Origin: Rhodanobacteraceae bacterium
GTDB taxonomy: Bacteria > Pseudomonadota > Gammaproteobacteria > Xanthomonadales > Xanthomonadaceae
Direction: 5' to 3'
Length of the DNA: 58,719 bases
Assembly: GCA_024233975.1 (NCBI GenBank)
Contig: JACKOX010000020.1
Span: 1 to 58,719 of the forward strand
The position numbers and the translations under genes are program-made. Under the pieces are notes generated by a model, which saw only the letters and a list, made by a program, of their open reading frames with translations, ran no database searches and had not been told where the DNA came from. Shown piece by piece: positions 33,982 through 43,235 of the stretch. Every line of letters begins with the position of its first letter. Within the stretch, counting starts at the first letter, position 1.

Positions 33982-34935
33982 TCAGCGCAGGGGCAGCGGC
34001 CCGCCGCCGTAGTACAGGCTGACCACGTGCCGGGCCTCGGCGAAGAACAGCCAGCGTTCGACCAGAGCTCCCAGCTGGAAGGCCAGCGCCGCGGCGATCG
34101 CCAGCACGGCGGTCATGCCCGGCAACGGCTTGGCAATCAGCAGGCTCAGTAGTGGCAGGAGCACGAACAGCGTCGTGGCGATGATCCGCAGCCGCCGTGA
34201 GTGCTTGCGCGCCAGCACGAAGACCATTTCACGGGTGATGTAGTTGGCTTCAGTATGTGGCGCCTCGAACTGGCGCATGGCGCGATTGATGCCGATGGCG
34301 TCGCTGGTCCGCAGCCCGCTTCCCGCATCGGGGCGGGAAATGAAGCGCCACGCGGACAGCTTCAACAGCAGCAAAGCCAGCAGCAACACACCGACACTCC
34401 ACAGCACCATGCTGCCGGGCCGCCATCCGGTCAATGAGAACAGCGCCACCAACCACAGCACGCCGCCGCCCAGCGCGAACAACAAGTAGGTCGGCACAAC
34501 GCTCCAGTGTCGCCAGGCCGGAATGGTGCGCAGGCTGGCGTAGATCATTGCCGTGCAAGCCACCGTCAACAGCGACAGCATCGCCAACCCGGCGCCAGCC
34601 ACACGACTGGCGGTGCCGAAGTCGGCGTTCCAGACCAGCCAGCACAGTACCAGCGCCGGAAGATACGTCACCAGCGCCATCACGCCCTCCCGCGACAGCC
34701 ACGAACTGCGCCACTGACTCAGCGCGCGCCAGGCACGCTGCGGCTGGCCGAGATGCCATAGCGATGCAACAAGACCAACGGTCACCAGCAGCAGGCCGAG
34801 CCCGAACAGGATCAGCGCAAACTCCGGACTCAGCGGCAGTGGCCGGAACGCGTAATGCATACCCAGCCAGAACAGCAGGCCGTAGCCGCTGCCGGACAGC
34901 GTGGTGAAGGCGATGACGGAAAAGGCAGGATGCAT
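33982..34935 (-). CDS. soeC: SoeC/DmsC-like membrane anchor of a molybdoenzyme
   Basis: 317 aa with eight to nine membrane helices. The opening HPAFSVIAFTTLSGSGYGLLFWLG and ASLWHLGQPQRAWRALSQWRSSWLSREG are characteristic of DmsC/SoeC-type quinone-interacting anchors. It would hold the iron-sulfur and molybdopterin subunits at the inner face of the cytoplasmic membrane and pass electrons to quinone. Last gene of the three-gene operon, 10 bp after soeB. The symbol rests on similarity by eye and on lack of a Tat signal in the large subunit; DmsC is the alternative. Confidence 0.7.
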   Translation of the reverse strand: MHPAFSVIAFTTLSGSGYGLLFWLGMHYAFRPLPLSPEFALILFGLGLLLVTVGLVASLWHLGQPQRAWRALSQWRSSWLSREGVMALVTYLPALVLCWLVWNADFGTASRVAGAGLAMLSLLTVACTAMIYASLRTIPAWRHWSVVPTYLLFALGGGVLWLVALFSLTGWRPGSMVLWSVGVLLLALLLLKLSAWRFISRPDAGSGLRTSDAIGINRAMRQFEAPHTEANYITREMVFVLARKHSRRLRIIATTLFVLLPLLSLLIAKPLPGMTAVLAIAAALAFQLGALVERWLFFAEARHVVSLYYGGGPLPLR

Positions 34936-34945
34936 TCAATCGACC

Positions 34946-35725
34946 TCAACGACTCAGCACGCGATCGACCCAGCGCAGCAATGGCGGCAGTTGGTCACGG
35001 TTGAGGGTTTCTTCAGACTGGCTCTCGGCATCGCCGCCGGTACGGCGTGGACGCGGCGGCAGGTAGCGGTTGGTGGGTCGATAGCCGAGTTGTTCCAGCG
35101 GCGCTACGCCATCGCGCTCGACAACCGATTTCGACACGGTGGAATCCGGATCACCGAGATCGCCGAAGGCTCGTGCCCGCGTCGGACAGGCCATCACGCA
35201 GGCCGGCTGGCGTTCGGCTTCGGGCAGGGTTTCGTTGTAGATGCGGTCGACGCAGAGTGTGCATTTCTTCATCACGCCTTCGACCGCGCTGTACTCGCGC
35301 GCGCCATACGGACAGGCCCAGCTGCACAGCTTGCAGCCGATGCACTTGTCCTCGTCGACCAGCACGATGCCGTCGGCCTCGCGCTTGTAGCTGGCGCCGG
35401 TCGGGCAGACGGTGACACAGGCAGCATCCTCACAGTGCAGGCAGCTGCGCGGGAAGTGCACGGTCAGTGGCGCCGGCGGCTTGCTGTCCTTCGGTGCGCT
35501 GGTGGCGCAGACATGGGGCGATGGCTCGCTCTCGTAGCTGTGCACGCGATTGAACCAGATGCCGAAAGGTTCGGCGTCGTAAGCGCTTTCGTCGGTCAAC
35601 GGCGCGGAAATGCCACCGGCGTTCCACTCCTTGCAGGCCACCGCGCAGGCATGGCAGCCGACGCAGATGTCGAGATCGATGACCAGACCAAGCTTCTTCC
35701 CGGTCGCCTTGGGCAGCATGGTCAT
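34946..35725 (-). CDS. soeB: SoeB/DmsB-like four-cluster ferredoxin subunit
   Basis: 259 aa with four Cys-rich motifs for [4Fe-4S] clusters: C21-x2-C24-x2-C27-x3-C31 (CVGCHACAVACKEW), CLHCEDAACVTVCPTGA, CIGCKLCSWACPYGA and CTLCVDRI...CVMACP. It relays electrons between the molybdopterin subunit and the membrane anchor. The start overlaps the large-subunit stop by 4 nt, so the two are coupled. Confidence 0.78.
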   Translation of the reverse strand: MTMLPKATGKKLGLVIDLDICVGCHACAVACKEWNAGGISAPLTDESAYDAEPFGIWFNRVHSYESEPSPHVCATSAPKDSKPPAPLTVHFPRSCLHCEDAACVTVCPTGASYKREADGIVLVDEDKCIGCKLCSWACPYGAREYSAVEGVMKKCTLCVDRIYNETLPEAERQPACVMACPTRARAFGDLGDPDSTVSKSVVERDGVAPLEQLGYRPTNRYLPPRPRRTGGDAESQSEETLNRDQLPPLLRWVDRVLSR

Positions 35726-38601
35726 GTTGACGGCTCCGTTCGACCATCGCGGAAATCCGCACCGAAGCGCAATGGCTTCTGCTCATGCCGATCCCCGGCA
35801 CCCAGGTCCGGGAGCGGCACGAACTGCGGTGCGCTTTCACCCGGTTGATCGGCCGGCCGGATCGACACACGCAGGTCGAACCAGGCGGCCTGCCCCGTTA
35901 CAGGATCGGCATTGGCGTAGCGTTTTCGATCCGCGCGTTTGGGCGTGAGGTCGGAGATCAGGTGGTTGAGCAGGAAGCCGTCCTTCGACTCCGGCGCGTT
36001 CTTCGACAGCCCCCAGGCGCCGCGACGCTTACCGATGGCGTTCCAGGTCCACACGGTGTCGGGCTGCACGTTGGCCGCATGTTTCACCTGCACGGTGATT
36101 TCGCCGTTGTGGCTGGCCACCGTGGCCCAGTCGCCATCATCGAGACCGAAGCGACTTGCCGTCTTCGGATGCACGTATAGCGCATTGCGGGTGGCGATTT
36201 GCCGCAGCCAGGCGTTCTGCGAACCCCATGCGTGGTACATGAACATCGGCCGCTGGGTCAGCGCGCTCAGTGGGAAGCGCTCGTCGACATTGTCGATCTG
36301 CTCGCCCTCGAACGGCTCATACCACATGGGCAGCGGATCGAAATACGTCGCGACGCGCTCGCGATGTTCATCCGGCGGCTGCACGTCGCCATGGCCTTCC
36401 GCGGCAAGGCGGAATTTCTGCAGCGTCTCGGAATACAGCTGCAGCACGATGGGCTGGTCGCTGCCGAGGAAACCCATGCCACGCGCCCAGTCGAGGTACT
36501 CGCGATTGGCCATCTTGTAGTAACGCGCGGCTTCGGGAATCTCGGCGCGCCAGAAGCCACCGTTGTCGATGTAGCGCTGCAACTGATCGGGATTCGGCTC
36601 GCCCTTGCCTTCCTGCCTGCCGTCGGCGCCACGCCAGCCGGCCAGCATGCCGACGCCCGGCGCGCGCTCGTGGCGGACCATGTAGTCGGCGTAGTCCTGG
36701 TAGATCGCGTCGCCCTTTGCATCGACCATCCCGGGCAGGCCGAGTCGCGCACCCAGCTCCAGCAGCACCGACTGGAAGCCGCGCGCCTCGCGTCCTTCGA
36801 TGTCGGCATCCACCGGCAGCAGCGGATGACGGATCGCATCCGACGCCGCATCGGCATCGGAGATCGGCCGATCCAGCAGGCTGATGCAGTCGTGGCGTTC
36901 GAGGTAGGTGGTATCCGGCAGAACCAGGTCGGCGTAGGCCACCATCTCCGAGGCGAAGGCGTCGGAATAGATGATGTGCGGGATGCGGTGCTCGCCGTGG
37001 TCATCCTTGTCGGTAAGCCACTGCATCGTCTCGCGCGTGTTCATCGACGAGTTCCAGCTCATGTTCGCCATGAACATCAGCAGCGTGTCGATGCGGTACG
37101 GATCGCCGGCCCACGCGTTGCGGATGACGTTGTGCATCAGGCCGTGCGCGCTCAGCGGATAGGCCCAGCTGTAGGCGTGGTCGATGCGGGTCGGCTTGCC
37201 GTCGGCATCGACCAGCAGGTCTTCCGGGCCGTGCACGAAACCCAACGGTGCGGCATCGAGACGACCCTCCTCGCCACGTTCGCGACCCGGTCGGTTTGGC
37301 GGCGCAATCGGTTTCGGGAATGGCGGCTGGAAGCGGAACGAGCCCGGCGTGTCGACCGCACCCAGCAGCATCTGCAGCAGATGCAGCGCGCGGCAGGTAT
37401 GGAAGCCGTTGCTGTGCGCGCTGATGCCGCGCATGGCGTGGAAGCTGACTGGGCGACCGATCATTTCCTCATGGCGGTTGCCGTTGGCATCGGTCCAAGG
37501 CTGCTGGATGCGGATCTCGTGATCGAAGGCCGCCTCGGCCAGCTCGCAGGCGATGCGACGGATGGTGTCGGCCGGAATGCCGCAGCGTTCGGCGACCGCA
37601 TCCGGCGAATACTGCGGATCGAGGTAGCGTTGGACGATGCGCTGGAACACCGGCACGGCCTTGCGGCCATCGGGTAGCGTGAATTCGCCAACGACCACAG
37701 GTTGGATGCCGGTGGCGTTTGCCGGCACGCAGCTGTCCGTTCGCCGATCAAAGCTCAACGAATTGCCGTCGGCATCACGTGCAAACAGTCCGTGATCGGC
37801 GGCACCCGGATCGTCGATCACCAGCCAGTGCACATTGCAGTATTGCACCAGGTAATCGAGGTCGATGCGGTCGGTACGCAGCAGTTCGTGGATCAGCGCA
37901 AAGGCGAATAGCCCGTCGGTGCCGGGGCGGATGCCGATCCATTCGTCAGCGATGGCGCCGTAGCCGCTGCGGATCGGATTGACGGCAACGATCTTCGCGC
38001 CGTGCTTCTTCATCGTGCCGAGGCCGAGCTTGATCGGGTTGCTGTCGTGATCCTCGGCGACACCCCACAACATCAGGTAGCGGCTGCGCTCCCAGTCCGG
38101 CTCGCCGAACTCCCAGAAGCTGCCGCCAATGCTGTACAGCCCCCCGGCCGCCATGTTCACCGAGCAAAAACCGCCGTGCGCCGCGTAGTTCACCGTACCG
38201 AAAGCCTGCGCCCACCAGCCGGTCAGCGCCTGGCTCTGGTCGCGACCGGTGAAAAAGGCCAGCTCATCCGGATTGCGTTCGCGGACCGGACGCAGCCAGT
38301 CGGTGGCAATCTGCAGCGCTTCGTCCCACTCGATCTCGACAAACTCGCCGCTGCCGCGCTCACCCACCCGTTTCAGCGGCTTCTTGAGGCGCGCCGGCGA
38401 ATAGTGCTGCATGATCCCGGCCGAGCCCTTGGCGCAGAGCACGCCCTTGTTGACCGGATGCTCGGGATTGCCCTCGATGTAGCGCAGGCGACCGTCCTTG
38501 ATGTGCACCCGGATGCCACAGCGGCAGGCGCACATGTAACAGGTGGTCGTCTCGACGCGATCGCCCACCGGGCGGCTGAGGTCGAGTTTCGGGTCAGCCA
38601 T
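35722..38601 (-). CDS. soeA: SoeA-like molybdopterin oxidoreductase, catalytic subunit
   Basis: 959 aa DMSO-reductase family. N-terminal [4Fe-4S] motif C21-x2-C24-x3-C28-x27-C56 (CYMCACRCGI ... LCAKGS); C146 in GGFCSVNM is in the position of the Mo-ligating Cys. There is no twin-arginine leader, so the enzyme is predicted to stay in the cytoplasm, unlike DmsA or PsrA. This, plus the B and C subunit sequences, favours cytoplasmic sulfite:quinone oxidoreductase SoeA. Other CISM enzymes (for example tetrathionate or arsenite related) cannot be excluded by eye. No TorD-type chaperone gene is adjacent. Confidence 0.75.
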   Translation of the reverse strand: MADPKLDLSRPVGDRVETTTCYMCACRCGIRVHIKDGRLRYIEGNPEHPVNKGVLCAKGSAGIMQHYSPARLKKPLKRVGERGSGEFVEIEWDEALQIATDWLRPVRERNPDELAFFTGRDQSQALTGWWAQAFGTVNYAAHGGFCSVNMAAGGLYSIGGSFWEFGEPDWERSRYLMLWGVAEDHDSNPIKLGLGTMKKHGAKIVAVNPIRSGYGAIADEWIGIRPGTDGLFAFALIHELLRTDRIDLDYLVQYCNVHWLVIDDPGAADHGLFARDADGNSLSFDRRTDSCVPANATGIQPVVVGEFTLPDGRKAVPVFQRIVQRYLDPQYSPDAVAERCGIPADTIRRIACELAEAAFDHEIRIQQPWTDANGNRHEEMIGRPVSFHAMRGISAHSNGFHTCRALHLLQMLLGAVDTPGSFRFQPPFPKPIAPPNRPGRERGEEGRLDAAPLGFVHGPEDLLVDADGKPTRIDHAYSWAYPLSAHGLMHNVIRNAWAGDPYRIDTLLMFMANMSWNSSMNTRETMQWLTDKDDHGEHRIPHIIYSDAFASEMVAYADLVLPDTTYLERHDCISLLDRPISDADAASDAIRHPLLPVDADIEGREARGFQSVLLELGARLGLPGMVDAKGDAIYQDYADYMVRHERAPGVGMLAGWRGADGRQEGKGEPNPDQLQRYIDNGGFWRAEIPEAARYYKMANREYLDWARGMGFLGSDQPIVLQLYSETLQKFRLAAEGHGDVQPPDEHRERVATYFDPLPMWYEPFEGEQIDNVDERFPLSALTQRPMFMYHAWGSQNAWLRQIATRNALYVHPKTASRFGLDDGDWATVASHNGEITVQVKHAANVQPDTVWTWNAIGKRRGAWGLSKNAPESKDGFLLNHLISDLTPKRADRKRYANADPVTGQAAWFDLRVSIRPADQPGESAPQFVPLPDLGAGDRHEQKPLRFGADFRDGRTEPST

Positions 38602-38687
38602 GGTGGTTGGGCAGGGTCACGGCGAGGATCAGCCGCGAATTGTACGGGCCACAGCCGGCCGGGTCACACGAAGAAGGCTCCGATGCG

Positions 38688-39413
38688 TCACCGGCGACAA
38701 CGTTCGGCGCGGGTCAGCCAGTCATCCAGTTCGCCATCCACGCCCTGCCCTCGCTGCTCGGCGGCGATGGCATCGCGCACGTGGCGGCGCACGTCGGGGC
38801 AGGGATCGGGCTGACCGAGGCCAACCAGCCCGAGCACGAACTGCACGCGCTGCTGCGGACTGGGACGACCGCGCACATGGATCCCTTCCACGAAGGCCTC
38901 GGCGCGGCCCGGCAGCCTTGGCCTGCCATGCCGCGGAATGCCCTCGCCGTCCAGGTCATAGCGCCTCGCCGCGGTGCTGTTGAGCTGGCGAAGCAGGTCG
39001 CCGGCAGTCGGTGGTGGCAAATCAGAGACAGTTTCCGTGCCATCGGTCACCGGACTCGGCAACGCGGAAGTGTCCGGCAGCTCGGGAACAGGGGGCGCCA
39101 ACAGCGATGGCCGTGAGCGGAGCGCCGGAGCGGTCGCGGGAGGCGGCGGCCGCGGCGTGGCGCTGCGCGGAATGAAGACCACTTCGATCCGCTCCACCGC
39201 CGCCCTCGGCGGCAGGGCATCGGGCTCGGCCGCCACCCACAACATGGCCAGGAACAGCGCGGCCGGCAGCAGCGCCAGCGCCAGCTTCCACCACCAGCCA
39301 TCGTGTGCCTCACGCACACCGACCGGCTGCCGAAGCGGCCGCCAGTGCTGTTCTTCCAGTTGCTGGCGCAGCGAGGCCAGCGCCTGCGCGGCTGAAGGGT
39401 CGGGTCCGGGCAT
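38688..39413 (-). CDS. single-pass membrane protein of unknown function
   Basis: 241 aa. One membrane helix (about 42-62, WWWKLALALLPAALFLAMLWVAA) with a cytoplasmic N-terminus, followed by a Pro-rich periplasmic linker (about 88-135) and a C-terminal charged domain with several Cys (PDPCPDVRRH, TRAERCRR). The layout resembles TonB-like or anti-sigma-like proteins, but no TonB C-terminal domain is visible. It lies 86 bp upstream of soeA on the same strand; a role in that operon is possible but unproved. Confidence 0.65.
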   Translation of the reverse strand: MPGPDPSAAQALASLRQQLEEQHWRPLRQPVGVREAHDGWWWKLALALLPAALFLAMLWVAAEPDALPPRAAVERIEVVFIPRSATPRPPPPATAPALRSRPSLLAPPVPELPDTSALPSPVTDGTETVSDLPPPTAGDLLRQLNSTAARRYDLDGEGIPRHGRPRLPGRAEAFVEGIHVRGRPSPQQRVQFVLGLVGLGQPDPCPDVRRHVRDAIAAEQRGQGVDGELDDWLTRAERCRR

Positions 39414-39589
39414 CGGCGAACGGTAGCGAATCGGACGTTAAGCCCGGGTAAGCAAAGCGTTTACGACGCGACGGCGACAATCCACGGTCATTGGTCATGC
39501 GGCAGCACCGGCGGTCGCGACCGGTTCAGCTGCGGTCGCGTCATCACGACAGCTCGCACTCGACGGCGCGATCCCGCGATAATCGGCCC

Positions 39590-40561
39590 ATGGACCGATA
39601 CGAACGCATCCTGACCCTGCACCGAACCCTGCAAGCCGCCCGCTATCCGATCCCGGTGAAGCGGTTGATGGAGGAAACCGGCGCCTCGCGGGCGACGCTA
39701 TACCGCGACATCGCCTACCTGCGCGATGTGCTGGGCGCACCGGTGGATTCGCACGATGATCCGCCCGGTTACCGCTACGACGCCGACGAAGGTTCACGCT
39801 TCGAGCTGCCCGGCCTGTGGTTGAGTTCCGAGGAACTGCACGCCCTGCTGGTGGCGCACCAGCTGCTGTCGCGCACCGGGCCGGACGTGCTCTCCAGCGC
39901 ACTGGCGCCGCTGCAGGGACGCATCGAGACATTGCTGGCCGAACATGCCGGCGGCAAGCGCTGGCCGATCGAACGCATCCGCGTCACCGCCAGCGGCACG
40001 CGTCGCATGGACGAGCACTGCTTCCGAACCGTCGCCACCGCCGTGCTCGATCGCAAGCAGCTGCGCTTCGGCTATCGCGCACGTTCGACCAACGCCGCGA
40101 CCGAACGCACCGTGTCGCCACAGCGCCTGACCCACTATCGCGACAACTGGTATCTCGACGCCTGGGATCACGGCAAGGACGGCCTGCGCAGCTTCGCGCT
40201 CGACCGCATGTCCAAACCCACCGTGCTCGACGCCACCGCCGACGACGTGACCGAGGAAAAGCTCGACCAAGCACTGGCCTCCAGCTACGGCATCTTCTCC
40301 GGCGAACCCAAGGACTGGGCGACCATCCGCTTCAGCGCCAAGGCCGCGCGTTGGGTTGCCGACGAACACTGGCATTCACGCCAGGAAGGCAAGTTCCTCG
40401 ATGACGGCCGCTACGAACTGCGCCTGCCTTACAGCAACTCGCGCGAACTGCTGATGGACCTGCTGCGCTACGGCCCGGACGCCGAAATCGTCTCGCCGCC
40501 ATCACTGCGCGAGGAAGCGCGGATCATGCTCAAGCTCGCGATCCAGGCCTACGGCGGCTGA
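39590..40561 (+). CDS. WYL-domain transcriptional regulator (YafY family)
   Basis: 323 aa from ATG 39590. N-terminal HTH_11 winged helix (YERILTLHRTLQAARYPIPVKRLMEETGASRATLYRDIAYLRD), then the WYL domain (about 140-215; here WYLDAWDHGKDGLRSFALDRM) and a WCX domain at the C-terminus. Such regulators sense nucleotides or small ligands and control DNA-damage, phage or metabolic genes. It is divergent from the 241-aa membrane protein gene; 39414-39589 is the shared control region with no gene seen. Confidence 0.92.
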   Translation: MDRYERILTLHRTLQAARYPIPVKRLMEETGASRATLYRDIAYLRDVLGAPVDSHDDPPGYRYDADEGSRFELPGLWLSSEELHALLVAHQLLSRTGPDVLSSALAPLQGRIETLLAEHAGGKRWPIERIRVTASGTRRMDEHCFRTVATAVLDRKQLRFGYRARSTNAATERTVSPQRLTHYRDNWYLDAWDHGKDGLRSFALDRMSKPTVLDATADDVTEEKLDQALASSYGIFSGEPKDWATIRFSAKAARWVADEHWHSRQEGKFLDDGRYELRLPYSNSRELLMDLLRYGPDAEIVSPPSLREEARIMLKLAIQAYGG

Positions 40562-40580
40562 TTGCACTGCCAGGCTTCAT

Positions 40581-40603
40581 GGCGTCTCGGCTTTTGAGAC
40601 GCC
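40581..40603. terminator. stem-loop after the WYL regulator
   Basis: Perfect 8-bp inverted repeat GGCGTCTC/GAGACGCC with loop GGCTTTT, 20 bp after the regulator stop. No T-run follows, so termination would be weak; an operator or RNA-processing role is the alternative. Confidence 0.45.
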
Positions 40604-40643
40604 GCGCCTCCAGGCTGTACCCGTCGCCCACGGGAGAGCCGCC

Positions 40644-41000
40644 ATGAAGCGCATCCATCACGTCGAGTTCCGCCGCCGCAGCGCCACCGGCCTGCTGGCA
40701 TCCGAGCATCCGTTGCTGGATACGCTGTTGCGTGGATGGCTGCTGGTCGGACTGGCATTGCTACCGAGCCTGCCAGCGCTGATCGGCAGCGGCGGCGACC
40801 TGCTGCGCTGGAGTTTCTGGCTGCTGCTGGCCCCGGGTGCCTCGCTGCTGTTGATGCACCGGCAGAACCTGTTCAATCGCGCGGCGGCGCTGCGGCGGAC
40901 TCTCCTCGTCCGTCCGTCGCAGCGTCGCCCGCACTCCGTGGTGCAGGCGCTGCCAGCGCGCCTGAAGGCAGTCGAACCGGCGCTGCGGCGCGCCGCCTGA
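40644..41000 (+). CDS. small membrane protein of unknown function
   Basis: 118 aa. GGAGAG lies 8 nt upstream of the ATG. Two hydrophobic segments (about 31-50 and 55-73), basic N- and C-terminal regions rich in Arg. It follows the WYL regulator on the same strand and converges on the ATP-grasp gene with 9 bp between stops. No recognised domain. Confidence 0.6.
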   Translation: MKRIHHVEFRRRSATGLLASEHPLLDTLLRGWLLVGLALLPSLPALIGSGGDLLRWSFWLLLAPGASLLLMHRQNLFNRAAALRRTLLVRPSQRRPHSVVQALPARLKAVEPALRRAA

Positions 41001-41009
41001 TCGGTCGAA

Positions 41010-42485
41010 TCAGTCGCGCACGCCGACGCGGCGCCGCTCCATGCGGCGCAGGAACTCGTCCATGATGCGGCGGTAGAGATCCTCGCCGAGGTATTCGTCC
41101 TCGACACCGGCATCGATCGACGGATTGTCGTTGACCTCGATCACCACCACGCGGTCGCCAACTTTCTTGAGGTCGACGCCGTAAAGCCCATCGCCAATCG
41201 CACCCGCTGCGCGGGTGGCCAGCTTGACCACGTCCGACGGCGCCTGACGGATCGGCAGCGTGGCGAAACCGCCGGTGCGCGTGCCGCCCTTGGCCGCGTG
41301 GTTGTAGATCTGCCAGTGCCCGCGCGACATGAAGTACTGGCAGGCGTATAGCGGCTCGCGGTTGAGCACGCCGATGCGCCAGTCGAACTCGGTGTAGATG
41401 TATTCCTGCGCCAGCAGCAGCGCGCTCTGCTGGAACAGCGTTTCCGCCGCCTGCTTGAGCGCTTCGGGCGTCTCCACCTTGCTGACGCCGCGCGAAAACG
41501 AGCCGTCCGGAATCTTCAGCACGATGGGGAAGCCAAGCTTGTCCGGCAGCGCGGCCAGCGCGTTGGCGTCGTCGCGGAAAACAACTTCGGTCTTGGGGAT
41601 CGCCAGCTTCTTCGCGATCAGCAGGTCGCGCAGGTAAATCTTGTTGGTGCAGCGAAGGATCGACTGCGGGTCGTCGATCACCACCATGTCCTCGCGCTCG
41701 GCACGGTGCGCGAACTGGTAGGTGTGGTTGGTCAGCGTGGTGGTCTCACGGATGAACAGGCCATCGTATTCAGCCAGCCGGGCGTAGTCGGTGCGGGTGA
41801 TCGGATCCACTTCGATGCCGATGCCCTTGCCGGCGGCGATAAAGTTCTGCATTGCCTTCTTGTTGGATGGCGGCAGGGTTTCTTCCGGGTCGTAGAGCAT
41901 GGCCAGGTCGTAGCGCGACACCTTGCGCGCACGCGGCTTGCGCCAGATCTTGCGGCTGAATCCATCCAGCGCGGCGGCGAACTGGTCCTGCTCGGCATCC
42001 TCCAGCGTGTGCAGGCCGACGGCGCGAAGCCTGGCGATGCGCCAGATGCGACCGCGCTCGAACTCAACGCGAAGGATGGGGCAAGGGAAGGTTTCGAACA
42101 GCTGCCGCGCCAGTTCCGCCAGTGCCGGGTTGTCGCACTGGCCAAAGCAGACCAGCAGGCTGAACTCGTCGCGATCCGCCGGCAGCGCCTTGGCCAGCCG
42201 CTGCGAGAGGTCTTCGACATCCACGCCATACAGCGAGCGGCGGCTGAGGTTGTTGATGCTGCGCACCGAGGGGATCACGCGGTGACCGCGCGCGTCCGCC
42301 AGCAGCGACACGTAGTAGCCGATGCCCTGGTAGCGGTAGTTGCGGCAGAGGTTGATCACCTGCGTGCGCTCACCTTCCGCGATGGGCGACTGCTGCAGGT
42401 AGTCGGTGGCGGTGATCACTTCGCTGGCCGGGTGGTAGACCGCCCAGTCGGCAGTCTTTTCCACGACGATGACGAGTCGGGTCAT
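41010..42485 (-). CDS. RimK-like ATP-grasp ligase with RLAN domain
   Basis: 491 aa from ATG 42485. The N-terminal about 160 residues match the RLAN domain found only with RimK-like ATP-grasps (RLVIVVEKTADWAVYHPASEVITATDYL, RVIPSVRSINNLSRRSLYG). The C-terminal ATP-grasp has FPIVLKIPDGSFSRGVSKVETPE (nucleotide Lys loop), AQEYIYTEFDWRIGVLN and VVVIEVNDNPSIDAGVEDE (metal-binding Glu/Asn). It likely joins an amino acid or peptide to a carboxylate with ATP. In many genomes it pairs with a GCS2-like ligase, which is absent here; its neighbour is a GNAT acetyltransferase in divergent orientation. Confidence 0.88.
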   Translation of the reverse strand: MTRLVIVVEKTADWAVYHPASEVITATDYLQQSPIAEGERTQVINLCRNYRYQGIGYYVSLLADARGHRVIPSVRSINNLSRRSLYGVDVEDLSQRLAKALPADRDEFSLLVCFGQCDNPALAELARQLFETFPCPILRVEFERGRIWRIARLRAVGLHTLEDAEQDQFAAALDGFSRKIWRKPRARKVSRYDLAMLYDPEETLPPSNKKAMQNFIAAGKGIGIEVDPITRTDYARLAEYDGLFIRETTTLTNHTYQFAHRAEREDMVVIDDPQSILRCTNKIYLRDLLIAKKLAIPKTEVVFRDDANALAALPDKLGFPIVLKIPDGSFSRGVSKVETPEALKQAAETLFQQSALLLAQEYIYTEFDWRIGVLNREPLYACQYFMSRGHWQIYNHAAKGGTRTGGFATLPIRQAPSDVVKLATRAAGAIGDGLYGVDLKKVGDRVVVIEVNDNPSIDAGVEDEYLGEDLYRRIMDEFLRRMERRRVGVRD

Positions 42486-42665
42486 TGGCAGGATTGGCGG
42501 CTGTGCCGCGACATGCGGCCGGACGGGCACGCGCGGCGCAAAGTCTCGCAGTTTTTGGCCAGCTTGCGGAGGGGTAAACCGCCCTTTCCCGGGGATTGAT
42601 TCAGGCAAGCGGTTTTGAGCGAGAATACGCGACCTCATCGAGGCCCTTCGCGGAGTCGGAATCCG

Positions 42666-43139
42666 ATGTCATCGTCCCCTGCCGGCATCGCCCCGACGCT
42701 CCGCACCGCGCGTGCGGCCGACCTGCCCATCCTGCAGGTGCTGGAATCACTGTTCCCGGGCGACCGCCTGAGCGCGCGACAACTGCGTCACCATCTCAGC
42801 AATCCGCATGCGGTGATGCGTGTCATCGAAACCGAATACGCACTGGCCGGCTACAGCCTGCTGCTGACGCGCAGCGGCAGCCAGGCCGCGCGGCTGTACT
42901 CCATCGCGGTGGCGCCCGCCTTCCGCGGACAGGGCATGGGCCGGCAACTGCTCGATGACGTGGTCGCCCAGGCGCGCGCACGTGGCTGCAACGAACTACG
43001 CCTTGAAGTGCGCCAGGACAACGAGCCGGCGATCCGCCTCTACCGCGAATACGGCTTCCAGTTCACCGAACAGCGCCCCCGCTACTATCAGGACGGCGCG
43101 GACGCCCTGCGCTTCCGGCTGGAAATCTCGGCGAGCTGA
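42666..43139 (+). CDS. GNAT-family N-acetyltransferase
   Basis: 157 aa from ATG 42666 with GGAGTCGGA upstream; an upstream alternative start is less likely. GNAT core: ARLYSIAVAPAFRGQGMGRQLLDDVV with acetyl-CoA loop RGQGMG, and NELRLEVRQDNEPAIRLYREYGF as motif B, resembling RimI-type protein acetyltransferases. Substrate unknown. It is divergent from the RLAN ATP-grasp gene across 180 bp, suggesting shared control and perhaps a shared peptide-modification role (inference). Confidence 0.88.
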   Translation: MSSSPAGIAPTLRTARAADLPILQVLESLFPGDRLSARQLRHHLSNPHAVMRVIETEYALAGYSLLLTRSGSQAARLYSIAVAPAFRGQGMGRQLLDDVVAQARARGCNELRLEVRQDNEPAIRLYREYGFQFTEQRPRYYQDGADALRFRLEISAS

Positions 43140-43159
43140 TTTCCGGACTTGCCGCGTCC

Positions 43160-43181
43160 GACCATGACCATCGTCATGGTC
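43160..43181. other. perfect palindrome between GNAT and S9 peptidase genes
   Basis: GACCATGAC/GTCATGGTC with a 4-nt loop, 20 bp after the GNAT stop and about 55 bp before the peptidase start. No T-run. It could be an operator for the peptidase or a weak terminator. Confidence 0.4.
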
Positions 43182-43235
43182 GCCCCGTGCGACGCGATGC
43201 TACCGTCCTGCGTCCAGACCATTCCGGGGCACACC

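Noticed and set aside
36199..37677. Plus-strand open frame (about 492 codons) opposite the molybdoenzyme
   Set aside because: Shadow of the soeA-like gene; no signal, domain or ribosome site.
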